Shown: positions 23,961 to 36,392 of the stretch, piece by piece
How positions within the stretch are numbered: the stretch's first letter is position 1
Layout: each line of letters starts with the position of its first letter
NCBI GenBank assembly: GCA_027563935.2
Contig: CM050447.1
Span: 83,995,461-84,059,460 of the forward strand
Direction of reading: 5' to 3'
DNA from: Costus lasius
Lineage: Eukaryota; Streptophyta; Magnoliopsida; Zingiberales; Costaceae
Length of the DNA: 64,000 nucleotides
The notes under the pieces: generated by a model
The model's input: only the letters and a program-made list of their open reading frames with translations
Told to the model about the DNA's origin: nothing
Database searches by the model: none
Translations under genes and position numbers: made by a program

Positions 23961-25637
23961 TGTTGGGGTATGCCCTTAAGGCTAATGTTTGAGGCCTTGG
24001 GATTGTAACAGTATCATGTATAAACTCTTATGTTTATAAAGGCATGGTTGTTATTCAGTTTGTTACATTGTCTGCTGCAATAAGTGTACTTCTGAATAAT
24101 GTCTCAAAGCTGTTCAGCTAGGCTGACATGCAGTAAAGTCCTTAGTCGAGATATCTTAGTGAACATGAGACAGCCTTGATGTGGTTAAGACTAATATGTG
24201 TTCTAATCTTATAGGATGCTTCGAGCATGGAATAAGATGTAGACTCATGGGTACATTGGATGTACTGGACAGACCCTACTAGGATATTCAATTGCTTGTC
24301 ACAATGTGAATAATCCTTGATTGCGACAAGTGGCACATTTCCTCTGACTTGAGATCACTTGTGTTTTCTAAATGATGATTGTCATTGTTTTGAGGTAGTT
24401 CAATATCATTTGAAACATAATGGTTATAGACTATCTTGGATGGTGAGCTTGAGTCAGGTTAGGGCACTAGTGATAGACATAGGATTGCCGTCTCCTTGTT
24501 TAAGGAGTGTGATGTTCTAAAGGGGCCCCCTGGATGAGATGATTGAGAAAAGAGTATGGCCATACCCAGGTGACTATGTTCATCTGATCTAATCATGCTC
24601 ATCATATTGGAGCTACAAGCTTGACACGCTTGTCCAATAAGAACATCCAGTGGCAAAGGATATTTGCATGCCTGGTGAATTGGATTCACACTTGTGCTGT
24701 GGTTTGGGTGTAGTCTTGGAAGACTCTTTCCTTTATATCGGGAGACGGTGATGTGTTGCTAGATACCCCTCACTGATCGTGATAACGTGAGTTATCGTTA
24801 CCGACATTTAAAGGAAACCCTCAGGGTCGCACAATTTGATGATATGGCTTACTTAAGTCAGATCGTGTGGACTGAATTGTTCAGGTTCAGTTTAAAGGGA
24901 TTTAATCTCTGATTGTAAGTGAGATCTGGTCTGATCATGTTTGATTGATTAGGGCTTGAGATCGGTAAGCTTCGATCGAGAGATTGGATGCTAGATCGGT
25001 GAGATCAGGAGCATCAAGAGATCGACGGTCAGATCAAGAGCCTTAGGGTTTATTGTGGTCTGGACTGATTGCTTGGTTTATTTGGTTATTAAACCAAATC
25101 GATTTGAACCAGCTCATTGGTTGAGCGCATGGTTCAATCTAAGAGGAGTTTGCGCATGGGGTGAACCCATGGTCGCATGAACGCTTGGGGTTTACTAAAT
25201 TTAGAAGCCATGACTTCTAAACGTGGGAACGCCTCACGTTCACGCCTAAGACTCTCCTCATCTCTCGTCGCCAACTTGAGTATTCAGTTTGCACTCTCGT
25301 GTGGTGAAGAGGTTGACGAAAAAGGAGAAGGAAGTAATCGCCAAGCAAAGGATTCTCTCCCCTTCCATTCGACAACGACTTCTTGGAACCTTGCTAGCAC
25401 AAGGAGCACCAAGAGAAGAGTAGGCGACATCAATTGTGTGCGTCACCTTAGGAGAAGGAGCATTTGCGCCTTTCCTTCCAAAACACCATCTAAGCGATGG
25501 CAATGGTAAGAATCCCTTCTCATTGAAAGTTGAAGATATTACATGCTATGCGATCCTGTTAGAAACCCTAGATTCCGCTAGAGGTTTTGTTGCGCCTCCT
25601 ATTAGGGTTTCGCCCCCCTTGTTCTAGGGGACTTTCA
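23961..25637 (+). repeat. 3' LTR of Copia element C (1677 bp)
   Basis: Same length and ends as the 5' LTR, with seven visible substitutions and no indel. It ends GGGGACTTTCA at 25637 and is followed by the CTCCT duplication. Confidence 0.95.
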
Positions 25638-25642
25638 CTCCT
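25638..25642. repeat. Target site duplication of element C, right copy (CTCCT)
   Basis: Partner of 16559-16563. Confidence 0.95.
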
Positions 25643-27146
25643 CTGGCTTGTTTATTTAAAGGCCCATACACATCAGTGTGTATGAGATCTAATAAACCTT
25701 CTGCCCTCTCACCAATCTTGGTGAAGGGCACCTTTGTCATTTTCCCTAATAAACAAGGTTCACAAGTATCAAATTCCTCCAAGGAACTTGAATCTAACAA
25801 TCCATTTGCATGGAGTTGTTGGATGCGATTCTTGTTTATATGGGCTAATCGATAGTGCCATAGGAAAGCACCAACTGAACCACTCAGTTTGATCCTTTTA
25901 TTACTTATGTTACAAATAGAACTTTCCATATCCAAGATATATAGACAATTGCACAAAGTACCCTTCCCATAGAACATATTTGCAAATGAAAAAGAACAAG
26001 AGTTCTTATTTATTTCAAACTTAAATCCCTTCCTTGCCAAGCAAGGAATGGATACAATGTTCTTAGTAAGTGAAGGTACACAAAAGCAATTATCTAGTTC
26101 TAATTGAAGTCCAGAAGGCAAGGAGAGAATCAAAATGCCTACAGCAACAGCAGCAACCTGTGCCTCGTTTCCAACGCGTAGGTGAATCTCTCCAGGCCGC
26201 ACCGATCTACTTTTCTTGAGCCCCTGCATATTTGTACAAATATGAGCTCCACATGCGGTATCCAATACCCATGACATAGAAGTAGAAAGTTTGACTTCTG
26301 TAACATAGATACCTAAGCTAGAAGTTAAGGCCAAGCCTTTCTTCTCCTCATTCTGAAGCTGCGTGCAGTCCCTTCTCCAGTGACCCTGCTCGTCACAGTG
26401 AAAACACCTCTGGTCCTTTGACTTCTTCGCCTTTTTCTTCAGTGCTTTGGTAGGACCTCTGACACTGCTCTTAGCACGTGCCTTACCCTTCTTCTTTATC
26501 TTCTTGGTCGCAGGGACCAAAAGAACAGAATTGGGTTTGGTCTTACCCATCTCTCGCTCGGCTGTTTGGAGCATATTCATCAATTCCTCCCGTGTGCACT
26601 CAATCCGGTTCATGTTGAAATTAATAATAAACGGATTGAAGCTTGGGGCAGGGAATGCAGAATAAGATCCACAACCAGCTCGTTGTCTATGGCATGTCCC
26701 AGTCTCCTGAGATGATCCACATTCCCAATGAGTTTGAGAACATGGGGTCTCACTGGTGCACCCTTAGACAACTTACACCGAAAGACTGCTTTGGCGGTGT
26801 CAAATCTCTCAGTTCTAGCCTGAGCCTCGAACATCTGTTTCAGATGAGTGATCATCTGAAAAGCGTTCTGCTCCTCATATTGCACCTGCAGTTCAAGTGC
26901 CATACTGGCTAGCACAAGACATGCAACCTCCAAAGAGTCATCCTGATGCTTTCTATAAGCATCTCTGTCTGCTGTTCGGGCATTAGGTGGAGGAGCCGCA
27001 GGAAGAGCCTGTTCAAGGACATACAGCTTCTTCTCAAGCTTGAGGAATATCCTCAAATTCCGATGCCAGTTCATAAAGTTAGTTCCAACTAACTTATCCT
27101 TATCAAGGAGTGATCGCAGTGATAATCCGCCAGTGTTTGTAGCCAT
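25638..27146 (-). pseudogene. Copia element D: Gag, protease and start of integrase, frameshifted
   Basis: In sense this begins MATNTGGLSLRSLLDKDKL at 27146 and continues through a Gag related to, but clearly different from, that of A/B/C. It has the zinc knuckle CFHCDEQGHWRRDC, the protease motif WVLDTACGAHICTN, and integrase WHYRLAHINKNR, CEPCLLGK and HTDVYGP. Gag is broken by a frameshift near 26610-26645, after HSLPQA. The reading frame resumes at 16563 across element C. D is thus a second Copia family of the same lineage. Its start codon is intact, unlike those of A and B. Confidence 0.92.
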
Positions 27147-28787
27147 TGTTCTACAACACCCAAGAAGAACAGATTAGTACTACTTCGAATCATTTAAACT
27201 GGACTTGTTTTAAATGATTATTGCTCCCACTATTTTAAATTCGAATTGACAACCCACAAAGTCAATCGGGAAGTTTAAGACTTCCTAGTGAGATGGGATC
27301 CTTATTTCACATGAGGCTTCGCGTCCCACGAGGGTGGGATGAGATGCACAAAGTAACCCATGTTTCCTAAGGTGGGCGCGCCGGCCGGTTGCTCCAAGCA
27401 ACTCCCCTTGTTGAGATAGTCTGGGCATTTCATGTCCAGCGAGGGCTGGATACAACATGAAACCCTTACCTCTCAACGATGCCTCTAGACTTTCACCATG
27501 TGCCCAGCACATGTGAACTTCTAGTCAAGTCCATTCCTAACCGTTATGCCCAGGGCCAACGATTTTCCTTGCGAAGGCACGCCTAGGTTAAAACTGGACT
27601 GGGGAAACCATTATCACCACACACTTCCTAAAGATAAGTGGGTGTGTCCCACGAGGGTGGGAACCAGTTCACAACTCCATTGATCGATAGCTTAGTGAGG
27701 GCTACGCGTTAGAAGGCTACTAGACTTGATATTTTATTACGAGGGTTTTTAAGGTCTCATCAGTTTTATCTTATGTCTAACAATACAGGCATGCAATCCT
27801 ATAGTGATAACATAATGATAAAACATTACAGGCATGCTTTTAGTAGATAAGGAAAGCAGTAAAAGACGATGTGATCAAAGCCCTTTCAAGACATTGAACC
27901 AACCCATGCCAAAAGGAGGTTCAACTCTTGACATAGGACTCAAGCCCCTAAGATAGACCTATCCTAGCCGCCCTCTATCTTGGTCTTCAAGGTTGGCTCC
28001 ATGGTCCTTCTCACATGGTTTAGCTCTCAAACCTTAAGGGTGGACCCCAAAGGTTCGGCCAATGCCATGGTCTTCCTCCAATGAGGATGCGCCACAATGC
28101 AAGAAGCCAAGTTAGCTAGCTCTCAAACCCAAGGGTTCGGCCATGCCTAACCTGCGCCACTAAGCAGGCTTGCGCCTCTTTCTTTGATGCTTGTTGCGCC
28201 ACATCCAAGGTATGCATGCGCCAAGTTCCAAGTACATGCACCACCCTAATCTTCTTCTTAGTTAAAAGCAAAAAGAAAAGCGGCACGCAGGCCTCACGAG
28301 GATACATCACAGGCATGCAAAGGGGGGCTTGACTAATGATCACAACATCATGCACAATCAAGGTATTTACTCATGCAATTCTACATGCTAATGAAAAACA
28401 TAAAATCTGAAATTTTACTTTTTCATAAAACTAGTCTCTTTTTCTCATCTTCTTCTCACAAATCTTTTGGTTAATTGCGATTTATTTTTCATGATGATTT
28501 CAGAGATCCTTTCGGCTGGCAATTTAGTCAGATCAAGAGACTTGGCCAGTCCGAAGACACAATGCCCGTCCTACTTGACAAAATTACATGCGCCTTTAAT
28601 CTTTAAATCAGACAAGAAAAATAGTCCAAAAATCTAAAAGAGATTGAGAGGATGATAGAAACAAGAAACCCTAATTTTTCCTACTTAGAAAAAATCGTTT
28701 GCCATGCATCATGCTATTTACGAAAATAGAGATATGGCATGTGAGCATGAAAGAAAAGCATAAAACATCGTTCGAGTCTTGCAAGTC
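27147..28787 (-). other. Leader of Copia element D with its own hairpin set
   Basis: About 1.64 kb, non-coding. It has three inverted repeats at 27325-27338, 27436-27449 and 27648-27661. In sense the stems are CCCAC/GTGGG, CCAGC/GCTGG and CCCAC/GTGGG, all with loop CCTC. Apart from these and a few flanking words the leader differs from that of A, B and C. Confidence 0.75.
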
Positions 28788-28799
28788 GCTCTGATACCA
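28788..28799 (-). other. Primer binding site of Copia element D
   Basis: The minus strand reads TGGTATCAGAGC, the initiator tRNA-Met type, one base from the 5' LTR. Confidence 0.9.
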
Positions 28800-28800
28800 C

Positions 28801-30731
28801 TGTTGGGAAACCCCGGGGACATTTTACAATTTTTGAGTCATAGACATACATACATACATTGCACAGCGGAAGAATGTCCCCGAAATAGGCCGGTCCCAAA
28901 AACCTAGTGAAGATCGCAAGCAAGAGAGTCGACACGATGAGTTAGAAAATACCTTAAGAGCGATTTGGAGTGATGCCGATGCAGGCGCCCAAGTGTGCGC
29001 GCTCTGCAGTCTCACACACACGGATCTCTTGAGTCCTCTTCTTCCACGCCCGGTGCTAGCCTCGGGAAGAAGATCCAAGCCTTAGGGAGATGCTCCACTT
29101 CACTTGTGCCACCAAGAGGAAAGGATGTGCCAAGAGAAGAAGGAAACAAGTCAAGGCGCCAAGCACCAAAGCTTCTTGCGCCAAGAGGAAGGGAGGGAGA
29201 AGCTTGCGGCTATGGAAGAAGGAAGAGGAAATTGCGCCCTTGCTCCTAGCTCTCGCCCCTCTTCTTGTGTTCACCGCCTCCAAGGATCAATCATCATAAG
29301 AGGGGGCGAGAGGGTCACATATATAGGGCAAGAGGCGGTTAAGGGAAGGGCCAAGATCATGACAAGTGTAGGGCTAGGATGAGGAGGTTTGAGACAAGGA
29401 AAGTCTCCAAGACTTTACCATAATCTCCATTCAACCTATCCATAATTGCCCAAGTACCATATCAGCCCAAGACATGCCTTAGAGGCATCCATACCATCAA
29501 GGGAGAAGGGCTAGGCGCCAATTGCTTCCTTAATGAAGCAATTTTGCCACCCAAACCCCATTATACCCCTTAGGCGCCAATGAGGTTGGGCTTCTCCCCA
29601 TTATACCCTTTTAGCCTCTTATCTCTTCATGAGAACTTGTTATTGGGCCTCATTGGATAATGAGCTAGCCCAAACTCCATTACATGGGTTGATTAAGCAC
29701 TTGGATCCAATCCAATGCAACCCTAATCCAAATGTGACCAACCATGGTCAAATACGGGTCAACCTGCCAAAAATGAAGTTTGGCTCCAATAACATTCTTC
29801 CATCTCATCAGGCCCATTGGTGCTGATGAAATCTCCCAATTAGATCCGAGTTATCCAATAACTCGATCATAAGGCTTCCCGATCAATACGAGAACTCAAG
29901 TATCAAGGTGTGCGACCCTGTAGGTTCCTCTGACGCTGGCAGTGCTGACCAAAGGTCATCACAAGCAGTGAGTGGCACCTAGCAGTGCATCGCTGCTACC
30001 CAGGTCATTGGAATGGATATCGACATTGACATCCCCATCATCACAACTAGGTACAGATGCATTACAGTCTCTTTGCCGAACTGATATCCGATTGGACAAG
30101 TGTGTCACCACTTGTTTTCACCCAATCACATGGCTATGACTAAAACAGGTTATCACCTGGGTATGGCCATACACTCTCAGTCATAGAACCATAGTGGAGC
30201 TCCATGGATATCATACTTCCCTAAGGAAGGGGCAAATCCTTTGTCTGTCCATTGACCTTCTCATATGGGTCGTGACATGCTCAATGACAACCGTTATGAC
30301 CTCCCAACTATGGAGAGGTGTTAGGTTGTATCAAAGCAAGTCCCTAACCATATAGAATGATCAATTACCTCAAGTCAAGGGATCAATGCATCTCCTGTCA
30401 CTTGTGAGGATAACTCATGACACCAAGTCATAGCCTCACAGCGGGTCTATCCAGTATATCCTCCAATGATATACCCATGTGTCTGCGTCCTAACCAGCCC
30501 ACATGCCAGTATCACAAGTACCATAGCTGTCTCATATCCACTGATGTACATCGACTGGGGACTATAGTTCGAGCACAGATCCAATCTGTCTCTAGGGACA
30601 TTATCATGTTAGTACATATGCGCAGATGTAAACAAACATAGATAACGACAATGCTAGAATGATATATAAATATCAAAGTCAAGTAGTACATAAGTGGACC
30701 AAAACTAGGTCCTAGGGCATATACACCAACA
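28801..30731 (-). repeat. 5' LTR of Copia element D (1931 bp)
   Basis: The plus strand runs TGTTGGGAAACCCC...ATACACCAACA, with TGTTGG/CCAACA as inverted ends. The outer 40 bases match the remnant at 14123-14162. A TATA candidate (TATATA, 29320-29325, in CCCTATATATGTG sense context) lies about 0.5 kb before the inner end. Short open frames within it are chance frames. Confidence 0.9.
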
Positions 30732-32532
30732 TGTATCTATTTCATTAAGTTTGTAGGTTTTATATCAAATAATGGTATTTAAATTTTTTAGGGTTGCAAA
30801 AATAATTGCATTTTATTTACAAAAATAATTGAACATTCTTTTAAATGGATCAATTTTAAAAAAAAAATTGAAAGTTTTGATTTCACATGGCATACGTCAA
30901 AAAGCATAATAAATTGGGCATGGAATCTAAGATTGCTTACTCAACATGAATTAGAAGAGTTTATACTTAATCTTCTAAGGAACTTCGACCTGAATGATCT
31001 ACAAAATAAAGTAAATAGAGAAGCAGTGGTTATTCGATAAACATTTGATCTCTCACAAAGACAAGGATAGTTTCAATAAGCTTTAAGATGAGAAACAAAG
31101 TGATATTGGAAGAAGGATCTTAGATACATCAGGCAATGGTGTGTAGTGGTGCTTACAATAGAATTTTGCATAAGATGTTCAATTGAAAGCAACGTACTAA
31201 TCCTTATGCCATTCTCTTTTTCGGAGGATAGAAGAAAAAACTAAGGTGAGTCCTAGTAATTATTCATAAATGGGAAAAGAATCGCATAACAAAAAATTAA
31301 AAAATATATATTTATTTGCCACCAAGTATCCTTGCAAAGGAGAATCCAATTAGTTGATAAAAAAACATTCTTTATGAAAATCAAATCTATCAAGCAAGGG
31401 CGCATAAGCACCTTTTCTCCACATGCAATAGATCAGCATCTCCTCCTCTACTCTCGAGAGCTAGCATCAAGAGGAGGCATTCTTCTACTTGTGAGTTGTG
31501 TAGAAAGCCAAGTGGTGGCTTATAGCAAATGACTAGGGTTATATAGCAATTCAATCTTAGTGTGCAACCAAATAGGCTGTAATGATGTCACCATTCATAA
31601 TAATCCTACCATAATATTACAATAAATGGGCGGCATCTAGCAACACATCATTGCTACCTATGCAATAATAATGTTGAGATTTGATACCGCAAATATGTGA
31701 TAAAGTTATCATATATGTTAGCCACCTTGTCCTTGGTATCCCAATTGAACATAAGCCATATAACATGTCACACTTTTACGGTTCAATCATTATGTTTCTT
31801 AATACCCAAGTAGACAAATACAACAAATACAATTGATATGTCAATTCATTTGAGCATGGTCATATATTTTTGTTACAATTGATCAAGGGAACTAAGATGT
31901 CAAAACTGTTGTTCTATAGGAGGGATAAATCCGATCTTGATCACTCACTTTCTTGGCCAGGATTTATGGTATACCCAACAACAGCCTTTATAATATGTAC
32001 CATGTACATTTATCCTTTTAAATAATCAAGGTATTGTCATTATTTTGAATGCTTCGCCTATGTTGATGTGCAGAATAATATAATATTATACTTGAAGATT
32101 GATTTTACTCAGTCTAATAAGTTTGTCCCCAATCAAGGTATCTAAATGGATAAGGGACAACTCTAGTGTTTGTAAGACTGGTACGTGGACTAGTTGAAGT
32201 GATCATTAGACCACTAGCATAACCGTGTGATCATAAGATCAACAACAAATTCACTAATAATCATATCCAAATCAAGCACAATCATTATATCCAGATAAAG
32301 ATAGTCAATAGTAGTAGAATTATAATCCAAACAATGCAATTAAGAAGTTAAGTGCCAATATATACAGAATCATGAAAAGATATGATCATCAAATCATTCG
32401 CATGAAGTAGATTGACTGTAGGATAACAAAAATGTCCGAATTGGTAATGAAACTAATTGTGTAAACTAGATATGATCATAAGATCATAATGACCTAAACT
32501 GGTTGGTCTATATTATACTTAATTTACACTAG
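30732..32532. repeat. Old dispersed repeat R1, LTR-like, coding nothing
   Basis: This AT-rich stretch is homologous by eye to R2 (53780-54723 plus 56428-56975), in the same orientation. Examples are shared words such as TTTGATACCGC, TAGCAACACATCATTGCTACC and ACTTGATCAAGGGAACTAAG (or close variants). It keeps phrases that also occur in the Copia LTRs (rounds of 'agcaacacatca', 'tatggtcatata'), so it is probably a decayed Angela-type LTR. D was inserted at its left side. The right end meets an unrelated LTR fragment. Confidence 0.65.
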
Positions 32533-33499
32533 GCTATGCTTCAGTAGAAGAATCACGGCTGGAGATCGTCTGGATCGAACGCGGTGGCGAAACCCTAGGC
32601 GGTGGCGTGTACTCCGAATTCTCCCTCGACAGTTGATCAAATTTAGGGCTTTTCGTCTCTCTCTAATCCTCTAGTCCAAAGCTCCCCTTTTTCTTTTTAC
32701 AGTCTTTTGTTTTAAGCTTTGGATCGACCGCAATAATCTCCGAAAAATTCGGGCGTTGAAATTGACCTGGGATTCGCGTTTGAAAACAGAAATACGACAG
32801 TGTGATATGTTACGATGTTGTCTGGGAAATACGACGCTGCCATAAAATCAGCTGAGTCTTCTATTCCGATGTTGTCTGGGAATTACGGTACCGTATTCTG
32901 GGTTACGGTACTGCCGTAAAATCGGCTGAACTTTCTGTTCGGATATCTATAGAAAATACGGCCCGTATAAATGTTTACGACAGTGCTGTAATTTCAGGGC
33001 AACTTTCTGTTCTGAAGACGCTCGAAAATACGGCCCGTAATATGTGTTACGGTAGTACCGTAATTTCGGCAAAGGTCTCTGTTCCGAAAGCACCCCAAAA
33101 TACGGCCGTGTAAATTCTTACGGCGGTGCCGTAATTTCACGAAATCCTTCTGTTTGGTAAACCACCAAAATACGGCCGTGATCTCGATAATACGGTAGCC
33201 GTGAAAAATACGGTACTATAATATACCTTACGGCACTGCCGTATTTTGGGTTCTTTGCCTCGATTTGTGTGAAAAATTCTTAGGTGACTTCTTCTTGACG
33301 ATCAGAACTCTTCCTTGTATTTGATTTTGCTTAAAAACTCCTAAAATAGCGCCTTTTTCCCAGAAAAACATGAAAAACCAAAATAGAAGTAGACTTTGCA
33401 ATATTTGATGAATTAAGCATAAAAACAAGTAAAAGATCCTCAATTTAGCATGAAAATGTATCTAAAATGATACAAAATATACTACATATTTTGGTGTCA
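32533..33499 (-). repeat. Fragment of an Athila-like LTR (first half in element sense)
   Basis: It matches 39640-40424 of the full LTR at 38552-40424, in the same orientation (shared GGTGGCGAAACCCTAGGCGG, TTTAGGGCTTTT and TTTTGGTGTCA end). It is cut at 32533 against R1 and ends at the LTR terminus at 33499. It includes about seven units of the TACGG array (32790-33250). Confidence 0.75.
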
Positions 33500-34589
33500 T
33501 CAAGAGATACCCCCTTCGTATAGGCAGCGTCTCCTTGACCAATATAGTAGCCTACACCAAGGTTCGGGTACCGTCGAGGAGTATCGTCTCACCTTCGAGA
33601 CGCTTCAACTCTTCTACAACTTGCAGGAGGACCCCAAGTTAGCATTGTCGAAGTTTAAGAATGGGCTCCGTGTGGACATCCCGCGAGCCTTGCCCACGTA
33701 TGGTTCGGAGACCTTTGACCAAACCTTTCAGCGCGCTCGAGACATCAAGCAAGACCTTCGCGCCGCAGCAAGGTGCAGCGACTTTGGCCCCCATAGGCGT
33801 CCTCATGCGAGTGGTCCCCCGCAACCCCACCCGCGACTTGAGCGTCGAAAGCTTCGTTCAGACCCGCGATCTGCACCCTCGACCCATCCGTCCCTTCGAC
33901 GACCACACCTCGAGGTTTTGTCTTCTCGGCCCACTTGGGAGGAGAAGGGCAAGGCCCCCACAGTTGGGTCCTCTTGCCACATCACCTGCTACAACTGCCC
34001 ACTTGTCTCGAGAGTGTCCCAAGAAACCCACCCGAGCCGACGCGGGTCCAGCCCGCGTCGCTACCATAACCCCCGCTGAGCACGACGTCGAGGCCGAGTG
34101 CTACACTAGTGGTGAGGAGTCGGGTCCGTCCACACTTGTAGTGTGCTGCAACCTTGTCCAGCCCGCGCCTTACGAGGATTGGAGGTGCTCGGGCATTTTC
34201 ACGACTTACATTAAGTGCAATGGGCACTCGTGTAAGATCGTCATAGACGGAGGTAGCAGCTTGAACGTGGTCTCTCGGACCGCGGTCACGCGCTTCGGCC
34301 TTCCCCTTGAGCCCCACCCGAGACCTTACTCTATCGCATGGGTCGATACCACAAGTCTTCCGGTCATGCACCAATGTCATGTTCCCATCGCTTTTGGGAA
34401 CTATCGTGAGAAGGTGTTGTGTGACGTCGCGACTATAGATGTCGCCCATGTCCTCCTCGGCCGCCCATGGCTGTATGATAGGGATGTGGTCCACTATGGC
34501 CGATCGAACACTTATGTGTTTGATCACGATGAGTAGAAGTTTTGGTTTATCCCGGCTCTGCCCAAGGAGCTTCGCGCGTCCACAACCAA
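33500..34589 (+). pseudogene. Gypsy fragment H1: Gag end, zinc knuckle and protease
   Basis: GC-rich, unlike its neighbours. From about 33568 it encodes a Gag segment (EYRLTFETLQLFYNL, KFKNGLRVDIPRALPTYGS). A damaged CCHC knuckle follows near 33985-34020 (CYNC, then in another frame HLSRECPKKP). Then comes a retropepsin-like domain: CKIVIDGGSSLNVVS near 34230-34275, VDTTSLPV, and HVLLGRPWLYDRDVV. A TAG at 34534 interrupts the frame before FWFIPALPKELR, which ends at the junction with the Athila-like element. No LTR, RT or integrase is attached. The family is probably that of H2 and K, judged from composition only. Confidence 0.72.
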
Positions 34590-36392
34590 TTGACTACTGA
34601 GAGAGGGGTTCTGTATGATCCTTCCCATGGTAAGAATGATGGTGATGGTTGACGCTCTCTAGCAGAGAAGGTAGACTCTTTGTATAATCGTTTTGATTCT
34701 TTTCAGATGCAAACTACTACTGTTTCTTCTGTTATTTGTGATGTGTGTGGAAACCATGGGCACTATGCTGAGGAGTGTAAGGTTATTGTTGATCAGGGTA
34801 GTGAGCAAGCTAATGCTGTAGGAGGGTACAATCAAGGTAAAAATAATGACCCCTACTCCAATACTTAGAACCTTGGTTGGAGAGACCATCCTAACCTGTC
34901 TTGGAAAAGTAACAATCATGCTAGTGGACAAAATAAGAATAGAGGGTATCAACAGAGATAGTCAAACTAGAGTCAACCCCAAAAATCTAGTTTAGAGGAC
35001 ATGTTTGAGAGATTTATGGGTGCTCAGATGAAACAAAATGAGGAAGTCACAAAGAGCCTTAAACAAATTAACTCTAGGTTGGATGGTGTTGTTGCTCACA
35101 ATATGATGCTAGAGACTCAGATAGCACAACAGGCTAGCACCGCTTATAGGCCCCCAGGGAAATTGCCCGCCAAACCTGAATCAAACCCTAGGGAGTACTA
35201 TAATGCTATCATAACTAGGAGTGGAAAACAGTTAGAGGACCCCAGGGGACCATTAGATGATGATGAGGAACAGCCTACTATTAGACCTAGCAGTGAACCA
35301 GTTTTTGAATCACCACCTACACAAGTGCAGTACCATTCTAACTCTCCACCTTCTAAGGAGGATGAGTCTGGACAGAATGGTGATTTGCCTTGTGAAGTTG
35401 AGATTCCTAGACCTAGTTCACCACCACCATATAGGCCACCTATTCCTTTTCCCCAAAGGATTGTTCATGCTAAGTTAGATAAACAGTTTGGCAAATTTCT
35501 TGATATTCTTAAAAAGCTTTACATTAACATTCCTTTTACCGAAGCTTTATCTCAAATGCCATCTTATGTAAAATTTTTAAAAGAAATCTTGTCTAACAAA
35601 AGAAAGATAGAGGAACTTGGTACTATGGCACTAACTGAGGAATGCAGTGCTATAATTCTCAACAAGTTGCCACCAAAACTAAAGGATTCAGGTAGTTTCT
35701 CTATACCCTTGTCTACTGGGAGCATGGCTTTTGACCGAGCCTTATGTGATCTCGGTGCTAGTGTAAGTTTAATTCCATATTCTATTTGTAGGAAACTGAA
35801 CATTGGAGAGCTTAAACCAACCATGATTTCTTTGCAACTTGCTGATTCCACAGTAAAGCATCCGGTTGGTATTCTAGAAAATTTTCCTGTTCAAATTGGT
35901 GAGTTTTTCATACCAGCAGATTTTGTGGTGCTTGAGATGGAAGAGAGTTTAAAAAATCCTATTATTCTTGGTAGACCTTTTTTAGCCACAGCTGGTGCAG
36001 TAATTGATGTTAGGAAAGGGAAATTGACTTTTGATATTTGTGAAAACATAATTGAATTCGATTTAACTGATTCTTTGAAAAAAGCATCACACTCTAGAAC
36101 ATGTTGCAGCATTGAAATTATTGATGAGTTTGTTTGTGATATTCATAATTTATTTGATGATCTTTCTAATTCTAAAACTGACATATCTTCTGAGAGTGTG
36201 AATAAGGAATTGCAGAAGAGAGCAGTAAAGAAGAAGAAGAGACAAAGAAGAAAAGGAAAATCAAAGCTGCTTAAGAAAGGAAAAAGGCTATTGATTAAAT
36301 TTGGACACTGTTTCATAAATGAGCCTTATGTTCTTGAAAGTCATGAACAAAACAATGAGGAATCAATATGGCAACTGAAGACACAACCATGA
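34590..36392 (+). pseudogene. Athila-like element F(+): Gag end and protease, no reverse transcriptase
   Basis: The remnant starts inside Gag (AEKVDSLYNRFDSF), with a zinc knuckle CDVCGNHGHYAEEC at about 34739-34780 and stops near 34866-34975. It is then open from 35001 to 36392 (463 residues). The open part has a helical segment (QMKQNEEVTKSLKQINSRLDG), a proline-rich linker, PPIPFPQR, KLYINIPFTEALSQMPSYVKF and ECSAIILNKLPPKLKDSGSF. The aspartic protease follows with CDLGASVSLIP as active site and NPIILGRPFLATAGA as flap/C-terminal motif. Where an Athila Pol would continue to RT, this protein has a lysine-rich tail (KKKKRQRRKGKSK) and stops. Copy F2 has the same tail and stop, so the short form is a family trait. 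Confidence 0.85.

Larger units (their letters stand above)
16564..25637 (+). mobile_element. Complete Copia LTR retrotransposon C, Angela/BARE-1-like (9074 bp)
   Basis: It has two LTRs of 1677 bp, a primer site, a leader of 1.8 kb, Gag-Pol, a polypurine tract and a 5-bp target duplication. By eye the two LTRs differ at seven bases, about 0.4 percent, so it is young; at a commonly assumed rate of 1.3e-8 per site per year this would be roughly 0.16 million years. Length, LTR size and leader size fit the BARE-1/Angela type. It lies opposite in orientation to its host element D. A one-base deletion in Pol makes this copy non-autonomous. Confidence 0.95.

Noticed and set aside
28995..29382. Overlapping short frames in D's 5' LTR
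   Set aside because: They lie in several phases on both strands within a GC-rich part of an LTR, with no family similarity.
33661..34536. One continuous 291-residue protein
   Set aside because: Its first third is out-of-frame reading of the Gag fragment; only the part from about 34010 matches a Gypsy knuckle and protease.
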